Source: Streptomyces sp. G44
GTDB lineage: Bacteria; Actinomycetota; Actinomycetes; Streptomycetales; Streptomycetaceae
Direction of reading: 5' to 3'
Length of the DNA stretch: 64,000 nt
Assembly (NCBI RefSeq): GCF_016905445.1
Contig: NZ_JAFEXF010000001.1
Coordinates: 124,001-188,000 of the forward strand
The notes beneath the pieces were generated by a model. That model searched no databases. It saw nothing but the letters and a program-made list of their open reading frames with translations, and had not been told where the DNA came from. A program made the position numbers and the translations under genes. This document shows positions 8,522 through 17,208 of the stretch, in pieces; the first letter of the stretch is position 1, and each line of letters starts with the position of its first letter.

Positions 8522-9643
8522 TCACCTGTCGAAGTAGTCGAACCAGATCCTGGCGATGGCCTGGCGGTCGGGGGCGGGCATGTCGTGGAGGCCGGGCTGG
8601 AAGCGGCTCTGACTGAGGGCGGCCGTGGCGGCGAGTATCTCGGCCTGGACGAGATGGATGTAGGTGCCGACGGCGGCGCCGTGCACGAAGTTGACGGCGC
8701 CGCCGTCGGCGAGGACGTAGAAGTAGTGGCCGGTGATCTCGTAACGCGTCAGGTGTTCGCCGACCGGGGTGCGCTGGTACAGCCCGTCGAGGCTGCCGAG
8801 TTCGAGTTCGTCCTCCGAGGACGTCACCGAGGCGACGTACGCCCCGTTGCGCAGGGCGGCGAAGTCGCCTTGGCGCAGGGCGAGGTTGCCGGTGGCGCAC
8901 AGGACGAGTTCCGCGTCTCCGAGCGCGTCCGCCGTCGATGCGCTCGTACGGAAGCCCTGTGCGTGCGCCTGCACTCTCTTGACCGGGTCGGTGTCGTGCA
9001 CGGTGACGCGCAGGTCCTGGGCACGTAGCGTCTGAGCGATGGCTCGGCCGACCTTGCCGAACCCGATGACGCAGGCGTTTCGGCTGGTCAGGATGTCGCC
9101 GCGGGCACGCACCAGCGCGTCGGTGGAGAAGACGATGGACCGGCCCACGAGATGGTCCTCGCAGTCCTTCAGCGGGGAGCGGGCCACCGACACGACGGGA
9201 CAGGGCAGGTGGTCGAGTGCCGCGTACCTCTGGTGTCCGTTCTCGGTGTCCTCGACGACGCCGAGGATGCGGCCGGAGAACTTCTCCACCAGGGTGTCGA
9301 GGCACGGCGCGAAGTAGCCGCCGATGTCCACCAGGATGACGTTCCGGCCGCCGGCCGTGTCCTCCAGATAGTCCAATGCCCTGGTTGAGTCCGCGAACAG
9401 CTCTCGGCTGAGGTCATGGACGGTGAAGGCACGACGGACGGCCTCCAGCGTCGGCTGGTCCACGGACCTGGGCTTGGGCAGGACAGCACCGACCGTGGAC
9501 GTCGCAGCCATCGCGCGGAGGAACGCCGGCCGCTCGGAAAGCAGGTGCGTGATGATCAGGGTGGTGACGCAGTCCCCAGCGGGGAAGCGTGTAGTGATCT
9601 GCCGGAAGAAGGCGTCCAGCCGCGCTTTCTCAGGACTCTCCAC
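8522..9643 (-). CDS. S-adenosylhomocysteine-hydrolase-like NAD-binding protein
   Basis: A GTG start with TAGGAG six bases before it; 373 residues. The centre carries a dinucleotide-binding fold with GFGKVGRAIA (about residues 192-201), matching the NAD-binding loop of SAH hydrolase, followed by a strand ending in an acidic residue (VTVHDTDPVKR). The C-terminal region (SVTSSEDELEL, VNFVHG) is also reminiscent of that family. The protein is 60-100 residues shorter than true SAH hydrolases, and the substrate domain is not convincingly canonical, so it may act on a modified adenosine or nucleoside, or use NAD for a transient oxidation of another substrate. It is the twelfth gene of the array, between the epimerase and the NUDIX hydrolase. 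Confidence 0.7.
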   Translation of the reverse strand: MESPEKARLDAFFRQITTRFPAGDCVTTLIITHLLSERPAFLRAMAATSTVGAVLPKPRSVDQPTLEAVRRAFTVHDLSRELFADSTRALDYLEDTAGGRNVILVDIGGYFAPCLDTLVEKFSGRILGVVEDTENGHQRYAALDHLPCPVVSVARSPLKDCEDHLVGRSIVFSTDALVRARGDILTSRNACVIGFGKVGRAIAQTLRAQDLRVTVHDTDPVKRVQAHAQGFRTSASTADALGDAELVLCATGNLALRQGDFAALRNGAYVASVTSSEDELELGSLDGLYQRTPVGEHLTRYEITGHYFYVLADGGAVNFVHGAAVGTYIHLVQAEILAATAALSQSRFQPGLHDMPAPDRQAIARIWFDYFDR

Positions 9644-9667
9644 TGCAACTCCTACTGGTCCTGCAGC

Positions 9668-10669
9668 TCATGCCGCGCGGCCGAACGCGGCGGACTCGGC
9701 GGTCAGCGCCTGCATCTGGGCCCGCATGCCGTTGTGGAGGTCGACCTGGGGTTGCCAGCCCAGGACCTCGTAGGCGCGGCTGGGGTTAGCGCGGGTGGTG
9801 AGGACGTCGCCGCTGCGCGGGTTCTCCTGGTGAACCTGGATCTCGCGCCCGGCGAGGCTGTTCGCGATGTTGATCACTTCGAGCAGGGAGGCGCTCGAAC
9901 CACCCCCTACGTTGATCACCCCGCTGGCCGTCGGAATGGTGGCCGCGGCGATGGTGGCGGCCACCGCGTCGTCGATGTACGTGAAGTCCCGGCGCTGGTG
10001 GCCGTCCCCGTACAAGCGCAGCGGCTGGCCAGTCAGGGCGGCCGTGAGGGCGCGGTGCGTGAACATGTCGGGGCGCTGCCGGGGGCCGTAGACGGTGAAG
10101 TACCGCAGGGCGACGACGCTGGTGGGGCAGTGGGCCTGGGCGGAGTGTGCGAGGCAGAGCTGCTCCTCGGCGAGTTTCGTTACCGCGTACGGAGAGGCCG
10201 GCTGGGGCCTGTCGGTCTCCACGCTCGCACCGCCGTCGGTGGAGCCGTAGACGCTGGAGGACGAGGCCACCACGAGCCTGGGAGCGCCCATACGGGCGAC
10301 GGCGTCCATGACGCGGTGGGTCGCGAGGACGTTGGAGGCGACGTACTCGCTGAACTTCGGTCCCCAGGAGGGGCGCACCCCAGGGATGCCCGCCAGATGG
10401 AAGACGGCGTTCGCATCGATGAGAAGCGGCTCGATCGCGCAGCTGAGGAGGTCGGCGGTGACGTGCATGTACCCCGGGAGCCCCCGCACGACGGCGAGGT
10501 TCGCCGCGGCCGTGGGGTCGGTGGCCGGGTCGCGTCGGTCGACGCCGACGACGACGGCGCCGGCCTGGACGAGGGCGTGCGCGAGATGGGAGCCGATGAA
10601 GCCGGCGGCGCCGGTCACCACAGCCCGGCGAGGGACGGCGGTGGTCAGGTGGGATGGGTGCTGTGACAC
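9668..10669 (-). CDS. NAD-dependent sugar epimerase/dehydratase (extended SDR)
   Basis: Extended SDR acting on a nucleotide-activated sugar. Visible are the N-terminal NAD loop TGAAGFIGSH (about residues 19-28), the catalytic SSSSVYGS, the YxxxK pair in SPYAVTKLAEE, and the substrate-side RYFTVYGPRQRPDM typical of UDP-glucose 4-epimerase and related enzymes. The start is GTG with GGAG six bases upstream; 333 residues, normal length. In the array it follows the APH-like kinase by 32 bases. It probably tailors a sugar nucleotide used by one of the two glycosyltransferases encoded upstream; the substrate cannot be read from sequence. Confidence 0.88.
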   Translation of the reverse strand: MSQHPSHLTTAVPRRAVVTGAAGFIGSHLAHALVQAGAVVVGVDRRDPATDPTAAANLAVVRGLPGYMHVTADLLSCAIEPLLIDANAVFHLAGIPGVRPSWGPKFSEYVASNVLATHRVMDAVARMGAPRLVVASSSSVYGSTDGGASVETDRPQPASPYAVTKLAEEQLCLAHSAQAHCPTSVVALRYFTVYGPRQRPDMFTHRALTAALTGQPLRLYGDGHQRRDFTYIDDAVAATIAAATIPTASGVINVGGGSSASLLEVINIANSLAGREIQVHQENPRSGDVLTTRANPSRAYEVLGWQPQVDLHNGMRAQMQALTAESAAFGRAA

Positions 10670-10701
10670 GGAGATCTCCAGGAATTCAGGGGAGGGGTGG
10701 T

Positions 10702-11538
10702 TTAGGCGAGGCGGGCCAGAACGGTCCGGCCGTGGGTGCTGAGGGCGAGGTCCTCCTGCTCGTGCCCTCGGACCAGCGCGGTGACGGCCTCGATCGCGCC
10801 GAAGGACTCCAACAGCCGCTGCTCGGTGTCGTTCAGGGGCTCCCCGTACCCGGCGAAGAACGCCGTCCGGAGGTTCGGGGCGGCCTGCCAGCGGCGGAAC
10901 TCGAGCCGGGCGAAGTCACGGATGCGGGCGTCGCGGCGCATGTGCTCGAAGTCGCACAGCCCGAAGTCGTCCCCGAGGAGCCAGTTCCTCGGCTGGTAGT
11001 CGAGGTGGCATACAGCGCTGTCCATAAGCGTGTTCGCCAGGACGTCCGCGTGGTGGCTCAGGCGCTCGCCTTCGATCGTGGACATGAGGCCGGCCCGGCC
11101 TGCGCGGGCGATCCAGTCGCGCAGCCGCTGGGCGAGTTCCGTGCCGACGGCGCCGGTACGCGATACCGAGGTGGCATGGTGCAGGTTGCCCAGCACGCGC
11201 CCGGCCTCGTAGTGCGCCTGCTCCTCCTCGGGCGACCCCGGTGCGACCGTATCCACCCGTACGCCGGGAACCGCGGTGAGCAGCAGGGTGCACGTCCTGT
11301 CCTGCCGGCCCACCACGCGGGGGACGTGGCCGATCAGGTGGGATCCCCAGGCGAGATAGGCGTGCAGCTCGCGGGTGTACCGGCCGCGTTCGCTGTGCTG
11401 CTTGGCGAAGAACTCGTTGCCGTCGGCACTGACCAGGCGCAGGACGCGGGGCGGGAGCATCGGATCGTGCACGACCCGGACCGCTCCGAGCGCGCCGCGA
11501 GCCAGGTTCAGGCGCGGGTCGTCGGACAGCGTGATCAC
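10702..11538 (-). CDS. APH/choline-kinase-fold phosphotransferase
   Basis: Small-molecule kinase of the aminoglycoside phosphotransferase fold. The catalytic loop is HLDYQPRNWLL (the HxDxxxxN pattern) and the metal-binding motif is LCDFEH. GTG at 11538 overlaps the TGA of the histidine phosphatase (GTGA) and has AGGAGG seven bases upstream, so I prefer it to the longer frame. About 278 residues. It probably phosphorylates a pathway intermediate or gives self-protection by phosphorylating the product. A second APH-like gene lies two genes upstream, with the histidine phosphatase between them. Aminoglycoside resistance is possible but less likely in this setting. Confidence 0.8.
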   Translation of the reverse strand: MITLSDDPRLNLARGALGAVRVVHDPMLPPRVLRLVSADGNEFFAKQHSERGRYTRELHAYLAWGSHLIGHVPRVVGRQDRTCTLLLTAVPGVRVDTVAPGSPEEEQAHYEAGRVLGNLHHATSVSRTGAVGTELAQRLRDWIARAGRAGLMSTIEGERLSHHADVLANTLMDSAVCHLDYQPRNWLLGDDFGLCDFEHMRRDARIRDFARLEFRRWQAAPNLRTAFFAGYGEPLNDTEQRLLESFGAIEAVTALVRGHEQEDLALSTHGRTVLARLA

Positions 11539-12191
11539 GACGCAGCCTCCTGACCTAAGGCGGCCAGGTGCTCGGTGTCGTTGTGGCGGTCGAGCATCCA
11601 CCGTCTCTGTCCGAGCCGGTTGAGGTGGTGCTGCCAACGGGTGATGGACCCGTGGGAGACCGTGAATCCGGAAGGGGAACCGAGCGGGATGCCCAGGAGC
11701 AGAGTGTGCGCGACGATCACGGTCTCACCGTGGGCGGCGAACAGGACGCGTTCGCCTTCGTGCTGGTCGATGAGTTCCCGCAAGAAGCGACTGGCTCGCT
11801 CCATGTAGCCGTTCCAGGTGTCGGATCCAGCAGCCCAGGGCTTGTCGGGGTGGGCGTGCGGCCCGCCATCGGCGGTCGTCTTCACCTCGGTCCAGGGCTG
11901 GCCGTCGGCGGCACCATGGACGGGACCATCGAGACGGTTGTCCGTGGATATGGGGAGCCGGAGGGCCTGGCTGATGATCTCGGCGGTCTGGCGCAGGCGG
12001 ATGCGGGGGCCGGTGTACAGGGCGTCGAACGGCTTGTCGCGGTGCTCGGCGGCGAGGCGGAGCGCGGCCCTCTCGACTTGCGCGTACCCGTGGTTGGTCA
12101 GCCCAGTGCAGGTGCGCGGGCCGCCAACCAGGCCGTCGACGTTGCACTGGGCCTCGCCGTGGCGGACGAAGACGAGTTCTGTGGTGATCAT
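11535..12191 (-). CDS. Histidine phosphatase (phosphoglycerate-mutase-like) with a TTA codon
   Basis: Removes a phosphoryl group through a phosphohistidine intermediate. The RHG motif is in LVFVRHGEAQCN (about residues 6-17) and the second catalytic His in FAAHGETV. ATG at 12191 overlaps the TGA of the upstream gene (ATGA) and has GAGG six bases before it; 218 residues. The array context of two kinases and this phosphatase suggests protection and release of a phosphorylated intermediate. A TTA leucine codon (plus-strand 11556-11558) lies seven codons before the stop. In Streptomyces TTA codons need the bldA tRNA, so expression of this gene and of the translationally coupled kinase may be delayed until development. 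Confidence 0.83.
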   Translation of the reverse strand: MITTELVFVRHGEAQCNVDGLVGGPRTCTGLTNHGYAQVERAALRLAAEHRDKPFDALYTGPRIRLRQTAEIISQALRLPISTDNRLDGPVHGAADGQPWTEVKTTADGGPHAHPDKPWAAGSDTWNGYMERASRFLRELIDQHEGERVLFAAHGETVIVAHTLLLGIPLGSPSGFTVSHGSITRWQHHLNRLGQRRWMLDRHNDTEHLAALGQEAAS

Positions 12192-12949
12192 GCGGAACCT
12201 CGCGGGCATGGTTGGGGCGCCCAGCTGTGGCGGTAGCCATTGCGCCCGGCGTACGGGGCGGTCAGGACGGCGTGCAGGGCGAGGAAGTCGTCGAGTCGCT
12301 CGCGATCTGTGGTGCCGAGCCGGGGGTCGTGGCGTTCGACGGCTTCGTTGTAGGCGCGCAGGGCGGAGTCGACGACTGGGGCCGGCAGAGGCCCGTACGT
12401 CAGGACCAGCGTCGCGATCAGCTTCGCCAGGTCGTACCCCATCGGGGCCAGCGTGAGGTCGTCGGTGTCGACCGTGTAGATGTCGCCGGCCTCGGTGATG
12501 ATGAAGTTCCGGGGGTTGCTGTCCTTGTAGAAGGCCGTAGGCCCCTCGGCGGTCTTCTCCAGCAGCCTCAGCATCGCGTGGAGGGCGACCCGGTCCGGCA
12601 GGTACCCCTGCTCCAGCCTTCTTCGGAGGGCGGTTTGCCGGGGACCGATGTAGTCGCCGAACGCGACGCCATCCCGGAAATGGTGCGGCGTGTTCAAAGA
12701 GGCCGGCCGGAGATCGGTGGTCCAGGCGGTTCCGTGGGCGTCGCCGAGCAGCCCGGCCAGGGTCAGCAGGTCCTCGGTCCGGGCCGGGCGGCCGTCGATC
12801 CACTCGTACGTCAGGCTCGTCGGCCCGACCACGGTCAGCGCCGGCAGCCGCAGCGCCCGTGCATGCTCGGCGAGCCAGGCGTGATGGCGGGCGGCCGCGG
12901 CCACCTGGCGGGGGGTCTCGTAGTGCTTGGTGAACTGGCGAACGCTCAC
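12188..12949 (-). CDS. Divergent APH-fold kinase-like protein
   Basis: About 253 residues, started from GTG at 12949, which overlaps the methyltransferase stop (GTGA) and follows a GGGGGAGGA ribosome binding site. The kinase core can be traced: LTYEWIDGRP in the N-lobe/linker, the catalytic loop FYKDSNPRNFIIT (Asp and Asn kept, the usual His replaced by Lys), and DTDD where DFE/DFD is expected. The substitutions leave activity uncertain; it may be a specialised kinase or a pseudokinase partner. It is translationally coupled on both sides, to the methyltransferase upstream and the histidine phosphatase downstream. Confidence 0.7.
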   Translation of the reverse strand: MSVRQFTKHYETPRQVAAAARHHAWLAEHARALRLPALTVVGPTSLTYEWIDGRPARTEDLLTLAGLLGDAHGTAWTTDLRPASLNTPHHFRDGVAFGDYIGPRQTALRRRLEQGYLPDRVALHAMLRLLEKTAEGPTAFYKDSNPRNFIITEAGDIYTVDTDDLTLAPMGYDLAKLIATLVLTYGPLPAPVVDSALRAYNEAVERHDPRLGTTDRERLDDFLALHAVLTAPYAGRNGYRHSWAPQPCPRGSA

Positions 12950-13791
12950 GACCGTCCTCCCCCTGACTGGGCCACGACGAAGGTGACGAGCGACTTGGTG
13001 GTGAGGGGCTGGTCCGGCAGGAACTCGTGCAGGGCCGCCGCGAGCGCGCCCGCATTGCCGTACAGGCCGGGGGCGAGGTCGTACTTCGGGTTGGTGGCCA
13101 GGTACTCGGCGACGTGTTCGTGGCCGTCGAAGGTGAAACTGTGCTCCTCGTGCTCCACGGCGAGTACGTCTAGCGACACGGCGGCCAAGTCGGCGAGGTT
13201 GCCGCTGTGCGCCGAGAAGTACAGGCTCTCGTGCTGCTCGGCTCGAGGGTCGAGGCCGGCGGCAGCGACCAGCTGGTCCATCTCGTGGTAGCTGTCGAGC
13301 CCCTTCGTGACAAGCACGGCCAGGCCGCCGGGAGCGAGCGCCCGGTCGACCTCTGCGACGACCGCCTGCGGGCGCGTTGAGTGGTAGAGGCAGAACGCGG
13401 CGACGACGACGTCGCATGCCCCGGCGGGCACCGGGAGATGGTGGAAGTCGCCCTGGAGGAAGCTCACGGGGAGGCCGGGCAACCACTGGGCACGCTTGCG
13501 GGCCTGTTCGATCAGGGCCGGCGCGGCGTCGAGGCCGACGACGCGCCGGGGACGGAGTTCCTGGGCGACGGTCAGGCTGCTCGTGCCGCGACCGCAGCCG
13601 AGGTCCAGGGCCAGGCCGAGACGGTCCGGTCGCTCGTGGTGGTTGCGCACCAGCTGGACGATCGTGTCCGGTACCGGGCGCCCGGAGGTCTTCGCACGCA
13701 TCAGGGCGTTGGACCGGCCGGCCAGCCGAGAGGCGTGCCCGTACAGCTCAGCCTGCCGCGCGGGGTCCAGGAAAGGGTTGGTGCCGCTCAT
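12946..13791 (-). CDS. SAM-dependent class I methyltransferase
   Basis: Class I Rossmann methyltransferase. Motif I is LALDLGCGRGTSSL (about residues 60-73), followed by VVGLDAAPALIEQAR and the post-II strand CDVVVAAFCLYH; 281 residues. ATG at 13791 has GGGGAGGG upstream. The substrate (O, N or C atom) cannot be deduced. It lies between the P-loop kinase (31 bases upstream) and the APH-like kinase (4-base overlap). A SAH-hydrolase-like protein in the same array could clear the product SAH, although that protein is itself divergent. Confidence 0.85.
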   Translation of the reverse strand: MSGTNPFLDPARQAELYGHASRLAGRSNALMRAKTSGRPVPDTIVQLVRNHHERPDRLGLALDLGCGRGTSSLTVAQELRPRRVVGLDAAPALIEQARKRAQWLPGLPVSFLQGDFHHLPVPAGACDVVVAAFCLYHSTRPQAVVAEVDRALAPGGLAVLVTKGLDSYHEMDQLVAAAGLDPRAEQHESLYFSAHSGNLADLAAVSLDVLAVEHEEHSFTFDGHEHVAEYLATNPKYDLAPGLYGNAGALAAALHEFLPDQPLTTKSLVTFVVAQSGGGRS

Positions 13792-13822
13792 GCCGCACCC
13801 TCCCCTCGGGGGCGCGGAGTGC

Positions 13823-14335
13823 TCAGATGTGCTCGGCGGCGACCTTCCGCAGCCAGCGGCGCGTCTGCCGCCGGTTGGACAGCGGCACTACGTCGGCACG
13901 GCCCGAGGCGAATTCCTCGATCTTCGTCATGACCCGCGGGCGCATCTTGCGGCGGTACGTCGCCACGTACTTGATCACGCCCCAGTGGATGCGGTTGTGC
14001 ACCCCGTTGCCCTTGTGCCCGGCCCCGTGCCGGATCTGCCGGGAGAAGATCCCGTACAGTGCGGCCACGGTCGAGACGTCCATCAGGACCACCGTGTCGC
14101 AGGCTTCGAGCCGGATCTGCAGTGTTGAGTTGTAGTTCCCGTCGATCACCCACTTCGGCTGCGCGACGAGGTCCTGCTGCAGGGCGGCGAACTTCTCCAT
14201 GGGCAGCGCGTTCCACTCGTCGTCGTAGAACGCGGTGTCCAGGTGCGTGACCGGGGCGCCGAGAATCCTGCCCAGCTCGCGGGCCAGGTACGACTTGCCG
14301 CTTCCTCCGCAGCCGACGATGGCGACCTTCTTCAT
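13823..14335 (-). CDS. P-loop kinase of the adenylate-kinase/topology-modulation type
   Basis: Begins MKKVAIVGCGGSGKSYLARE, with Walker A GCGGSGKS at about residues 8-15, and reaches 170 residues; the start has GGAG six bases upstream. THLDTAFYDDEW and WVIDGNY are typical of the small kinases annotated as topology modulation or adenylate-kinase-like proteins. Basic residues near the C-terminus fit a lid. It probably phosphorylates a nucleoside monophosphate or a related small molecule, which suits a nucleotide-based pathway. It sits 31 bases before the methyltransferase and 96 bases after the glycosyltransferase, the largest internal gap in this part of the array. Confidence 0.8.
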   Translation of the reverse strand: MKKVAIVGCGGSGKSYLARELGRILGAPVTHLDTAFYDDEWNALPMEKFAALQQDLVAQPKWVIDGNYNSTLQIRLEACDTVVLMDVSTVAALYGIFSRQIRHGAGHKGNGVHNRIHWGVIKYVATYRRKMRPRVMTKIEEFASGRADVVPLSNRRQTRRWLRKVAAEHI

Positions 14336-14431
14336 GGTGCTCCAGCGTAGAGGCGTTCGGGTGCCCGGTCGGACCGTCCGGTCGGACACGTTCGGATGAT
14401 CCAGACGCCATGGCCTGGGTGGTCAGCTCCA

Positions 14432-15484
14432 TCACGCCGCTCCCCGCTCCACAGCTACGGGGCTGGCGGCCGTGTCCAGGACGGCTTCCAGTACGTCGAT
14501 CTGCCGACTCAGGCGGAACAGGTCCAGGCGGTCCAGGCAGGCCGCGATCAGGTCCGCGTGCTGCTGGGTGCCGGCGATCCGCTGGAGGTGCGTCAGGCGC
14601 TCGATCACCTCGCTGCTGGAGCTGACGATCAGCTCTTTGGGCACGAAGCGGTCGGCGTGCAGGATGTCGGCAGGGGCGAGTGGGAGGCAGCCGGCGAGCA
14701 CGGCCTCGAAGATCCGCTGCGTCATCTGTCCGACGGCGGCGTACCGCTCCGGCAGCATCAGCACGGTTGCCAGGGACCTGTCGTACGCGGCGTGGACCGC
14801 CTCGAAGGGGAGCCTGCCGAGGAACCGGACGTGCGGCCAGCGGCTGGTCTTCGTCCACTTGCCCCCGACCAGGTGATCGAAGTGGGCTGCGGCTGGCGCG
14901 AAAAAGTGGTCGAAGTGTTCGTCGCGGTCGTACTGGTTGCCGACGTATCCGAGGACGAGGTCCCGGGGCTTCTTGGCGAGCGCGATCGGGTCGGCCTCGG
15001 CGAGCAGACGGTCGTCGACCGGGAAGAGCAGGCGGTGGGCGCCCGGATTCGGTTGGAGAGCGGCTTCGCAGATGGCGGTCTGGCGGACGCGCCGCCACAT
15101 GCTGTCAGGCCGGAGCTGGCGGTCCTTGTCCCAGATCACGGTCGGCGTCTTCCTCCGCACGGTGTACCGGGTGACCAGTTCGGCCTGGCGGTGCAGGTCG
15201 CAGGTGTGCCCCTCGGTGCCGCACGGGGTGGTGTTGCGTCCTTCGATCGCCCAGCGCCACTCCAGGAACAGGACGTCGATGTCCGGACTGCCGCTGTGGA
15301 AGGTGTAGGCGTTGCCCAGGTCGTCGCCGGCCTCGATCAGGTCCCGGTTGGCCTGCAGGAAGACAATCTCGTGTCCGCGGCCGAGTAGGGCGTCGATCAG
15401 GGGTCGGCGGTGGCTGCGGCCCCCGTCCGGGGTGTCGGTGATTCCGTTGCCGAGGAAGCCCCAGAAGCTGTATCCGATCTTCAC
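14432..15484 (-). CDS. Glycosyltransferase-like protein (CgeB/GT-B type)
   Basis: A 350-residue cytosolic protein with GT-B character: an N-terminal half with FWGFLGNGI and RGHEIVFLQANRDL (sugar-acceptor Rossmann domain), and a C-terminal half with VRFLGRLPFEAVHAAY, then QRIFEAVLAGCLPL and a conserved acidic residue, the donor-binding arrangement of spore-coat CgeB and related transferases. GTG at 15484 overlaps the carbamoyltransferase stop (GTGA); a GTG four codons earlier (15496) is the alternative. The acceptor and donor are unknown. It could attach the epimerase product to the nucleotide-derived core. Confidence 0.72.
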   Translation of the reverse strand: MKIGYSFWGFLGNGITDTPDGGRSHRRPLIDALLGRGHEIVFLQANRDLIEAGDDLGNAYTFHSGSPDIDVLFLEWRWAIEGRNTTPCGTEGHTCDLHRQAELVTRYTVRRKTPTVIWDKDRQLRPDSMWRRVRQTAICEAALQPNPGAHRLLFPVDDRLLAEADPIALAKKPRDLVLGYVGNQYDRDEHFDHFFAPAAAHFDHLVGGKWTKTSRWPHVRFLGRLPFEAVHAAYDRSLATVLMLPERYAAVGQMTQRIFEAVLAGCLPLAPADILHADRFVPKELIVSSSSEVIERLTHLQRIAGTQQHADLIAACLDRLDLFRLSRQIDVLEAVLDTAASPVAVERGAA

Positions 15485-17208
15485 TTGGTGATCCACCGGC
15501 CTTCCAGCAGCAGGGCGTCCAGTCCGGAGTTGGCCAGGCAGTCCAGAGCCATCTCCGGTGTCCCGCAGATCGGCTTGCCCTTGACGTTGAGCGAGGTGTT
15601 GATCAGGACCGGCACCCCGGTGCGGCGGGCGAAGGCGCTGAGCACGTCGTGCATGAACGGGTTCTGCGACCGGGTGACGGTCTGGAGGCGGGAGGTGCCG
15701 TTGGCGTGCACGATGGCCGGCACGCGTTCGCTTGCCTTATCGGTTACGCCGGACGCCATCGACATGTACGGCGCCTCTTGGCCGAGGGTGAAGAACTCTG
15801 CGGCGCGTTCGGCCAGGACCATGGGGGCGAAGGGGCGGAACGGCTCCCGGAACTTCACGGTGGCGTTCAGACGCTCGACGACCCCGGGCTCCAGCGGGGA
15901 GGCGAGGATCGAGCGGTGCCCCAGGGCGCGGGGGCCCGCCTCGACCCGGCCCTGGAAGAGCCCCACGATCATGCCGTGGGCGAGCTGGTCGGCGAGGAAC
16001 TCGGCGGTTTCGACGCCCAGCTTCTTCTGCTGGAGCCCCTGCCAGGGCGTGAGGTCCAGGGCCTGGTCCTGGTATGACGGGCCGAGGTAGCAGGCACGTG
16101 CGACGCCGGACACAGGCCGCTGGCTGCGGCTGCTGGTGTGCACGGCGATGGCGGCCCCGATCGCGGTGCCAGCGTCGCCAGGGGCGGGCGGGACGAAGAC
16201 CTCGTCGAAGACGCCGTCCTCGATGATCCGGCCGATGCTCACGCAGTTCGTGGCGACTCCACCGCCGACACACAGACGGCGGGATCCGGTGATCATCCGC
16301 GCCCGGCGGGCCAGATGCAGCATCACCTGCTCGGTGCGCTCCTGGAGCGCCGCGGCCAGATCTCGGTGGACGGCTTGGAGCGGCTCGCTCGGGTGACGCT
16401 CGGGGCACGTCTCGGCGATGAAATGACGGGAGGTCCGCGGGTAGCCCGAGGTCAGCACGCGTGGCGGGAAGTACGCGGGGTCGACCACGAACCCCGTGGG
16501 TGTGGTGCGCACAGCCCGGGCGAAGAGGTGCCGGAACCGCTGCGGGTCGCCGAGGGCGGCGAGCGCCATCACGGTGCCCTCCTCGTCACCTCGGCGCCAT
16601 CCGAGGTGCTCGGTGACCGCGCCGTACACGTAGCCCAGGGAGGCGGGGTCCTTGATCGCCTGGAGGGTGTGGGTGGAGGGGTGGAGCGCGTCGTGCCCGT
16701 GGGCGATGGTCGTGGTCTGCCGCTCGCCGAGGCTGTCGACGACGAGCACGGCGGACTCGTTCCACCCAGAGGCGGCGAAGGCAGTCAGCTGGTGGGCGCG
16801 GTGGTGCAGGACGGGGGAGACGCAGGCGGAGGGGAACCGCCGGCCCAGGGATCGGATGCGCAGTTGGGTTCGCAGCGCCACCCTGGCGAAGCCGCGAGCC
16901 CTCGGCAGCGCCCGATTACGCGTCGTCGGCGACAGCGCCAAGCGCAGGGCCGCCGGCGACTCGGCAAGGTAGTGGGCGGGCTGGAAGTTGTAGGCGACGG
17001 CGTCGACGTCGGCTGCGGTGAGCCCGGCCTCGTCCAGCAGCCACTCAACGGCGTGGCGGGGGTAGTCCTTGGTGTGCTTCTGCTGGGAGAGCCGTTCCTC
17101 CTCGACGAAGCCGATCATTTCGCCGTCCACCAGCAGGGCGGCGGAGGAGTCGTGCGTGTAGGAGCACAGACCGAGGATGACCGAGGGCGCGCGGCCCATG
17201 GCGGCCAT
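15481..17208 (-). CDS. O-carbamoyltransferase, NodU/CmcH family
   Basis: Transfers a carbamoyl group from carbamoyl phosphate to a hydroxyl through carbamoyladenylate. Signatures in order: YTHDSSAALL (N-terminal metal/phosphate loop), HHRAHQLTAF (catalytic histidines), VGGGVATNCV, and in the C-terminal domain RALGHRSILA and LINTSLNVKGKPI. About 575 residues, normal for antibiotic-type enzymes such as CmcH and NovN. ATG at 17208 overlaps the previous stop (TGATG) by one base. In streptomycetes this family mostly decorates secondary metabolites, which supports reading the array as a natural-product cluster. Confidence 0.92.
   Translation of the reverse strand: MAAMGRAPSVILGLCSYTHDSSAALLVDGEMIGFVEEERLSQQKHTKDYPRHAVEWLLDEAGLTAADVDAVAYNFQPAHYLAESPAALRLALSPTTRNRALPRARGFARVALRTQLRIRSLGRRFPSACVSPVLHHRAHQLTAFAASGWNESAVLVVDSLGERQTTTIAHGHDALHPSTHTLQAIKDPASLGYVYGAVTEHLGWRRGDEEGTVMALAALGDPQRFRHLFARAVRTTPTGFVVDPAYFPPRVLTSGYPRTSRHFIAETCPERHPSEPLQAVHRDLAAALQERTEQVMLHLARRARMITGSRRLCVGGGVATNCVSIGRIIEDGVFDEVFVPPAPGDAGTAIGAAIAVHTSSRSQRPVSGVARACYLGPSYQDQALDLTPWQGLQQKKLGVETAEFLADQLAHGMIVGLFQGRVEAGPRALGHRSILASPLEPGVVERLNATVKFREPFRPFAPMVLAERAAEFFTLGQEAPYMSMASGVTDKASERVPAIVHANGTSRLQTVTRSQNPFMHDVLSAFARRTGVPVLINTSLNVKGKPICGTPEMALDCLANSGLDALLLEGRWITK

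Noticed and set aside
10702-12949. Aminoglycoside resistance genes
   Set aside because: The APH fold is shared by many small-molecule kinases, and both genes are translationally embedded in a biosynthetic array; resistance cannot be claimed.
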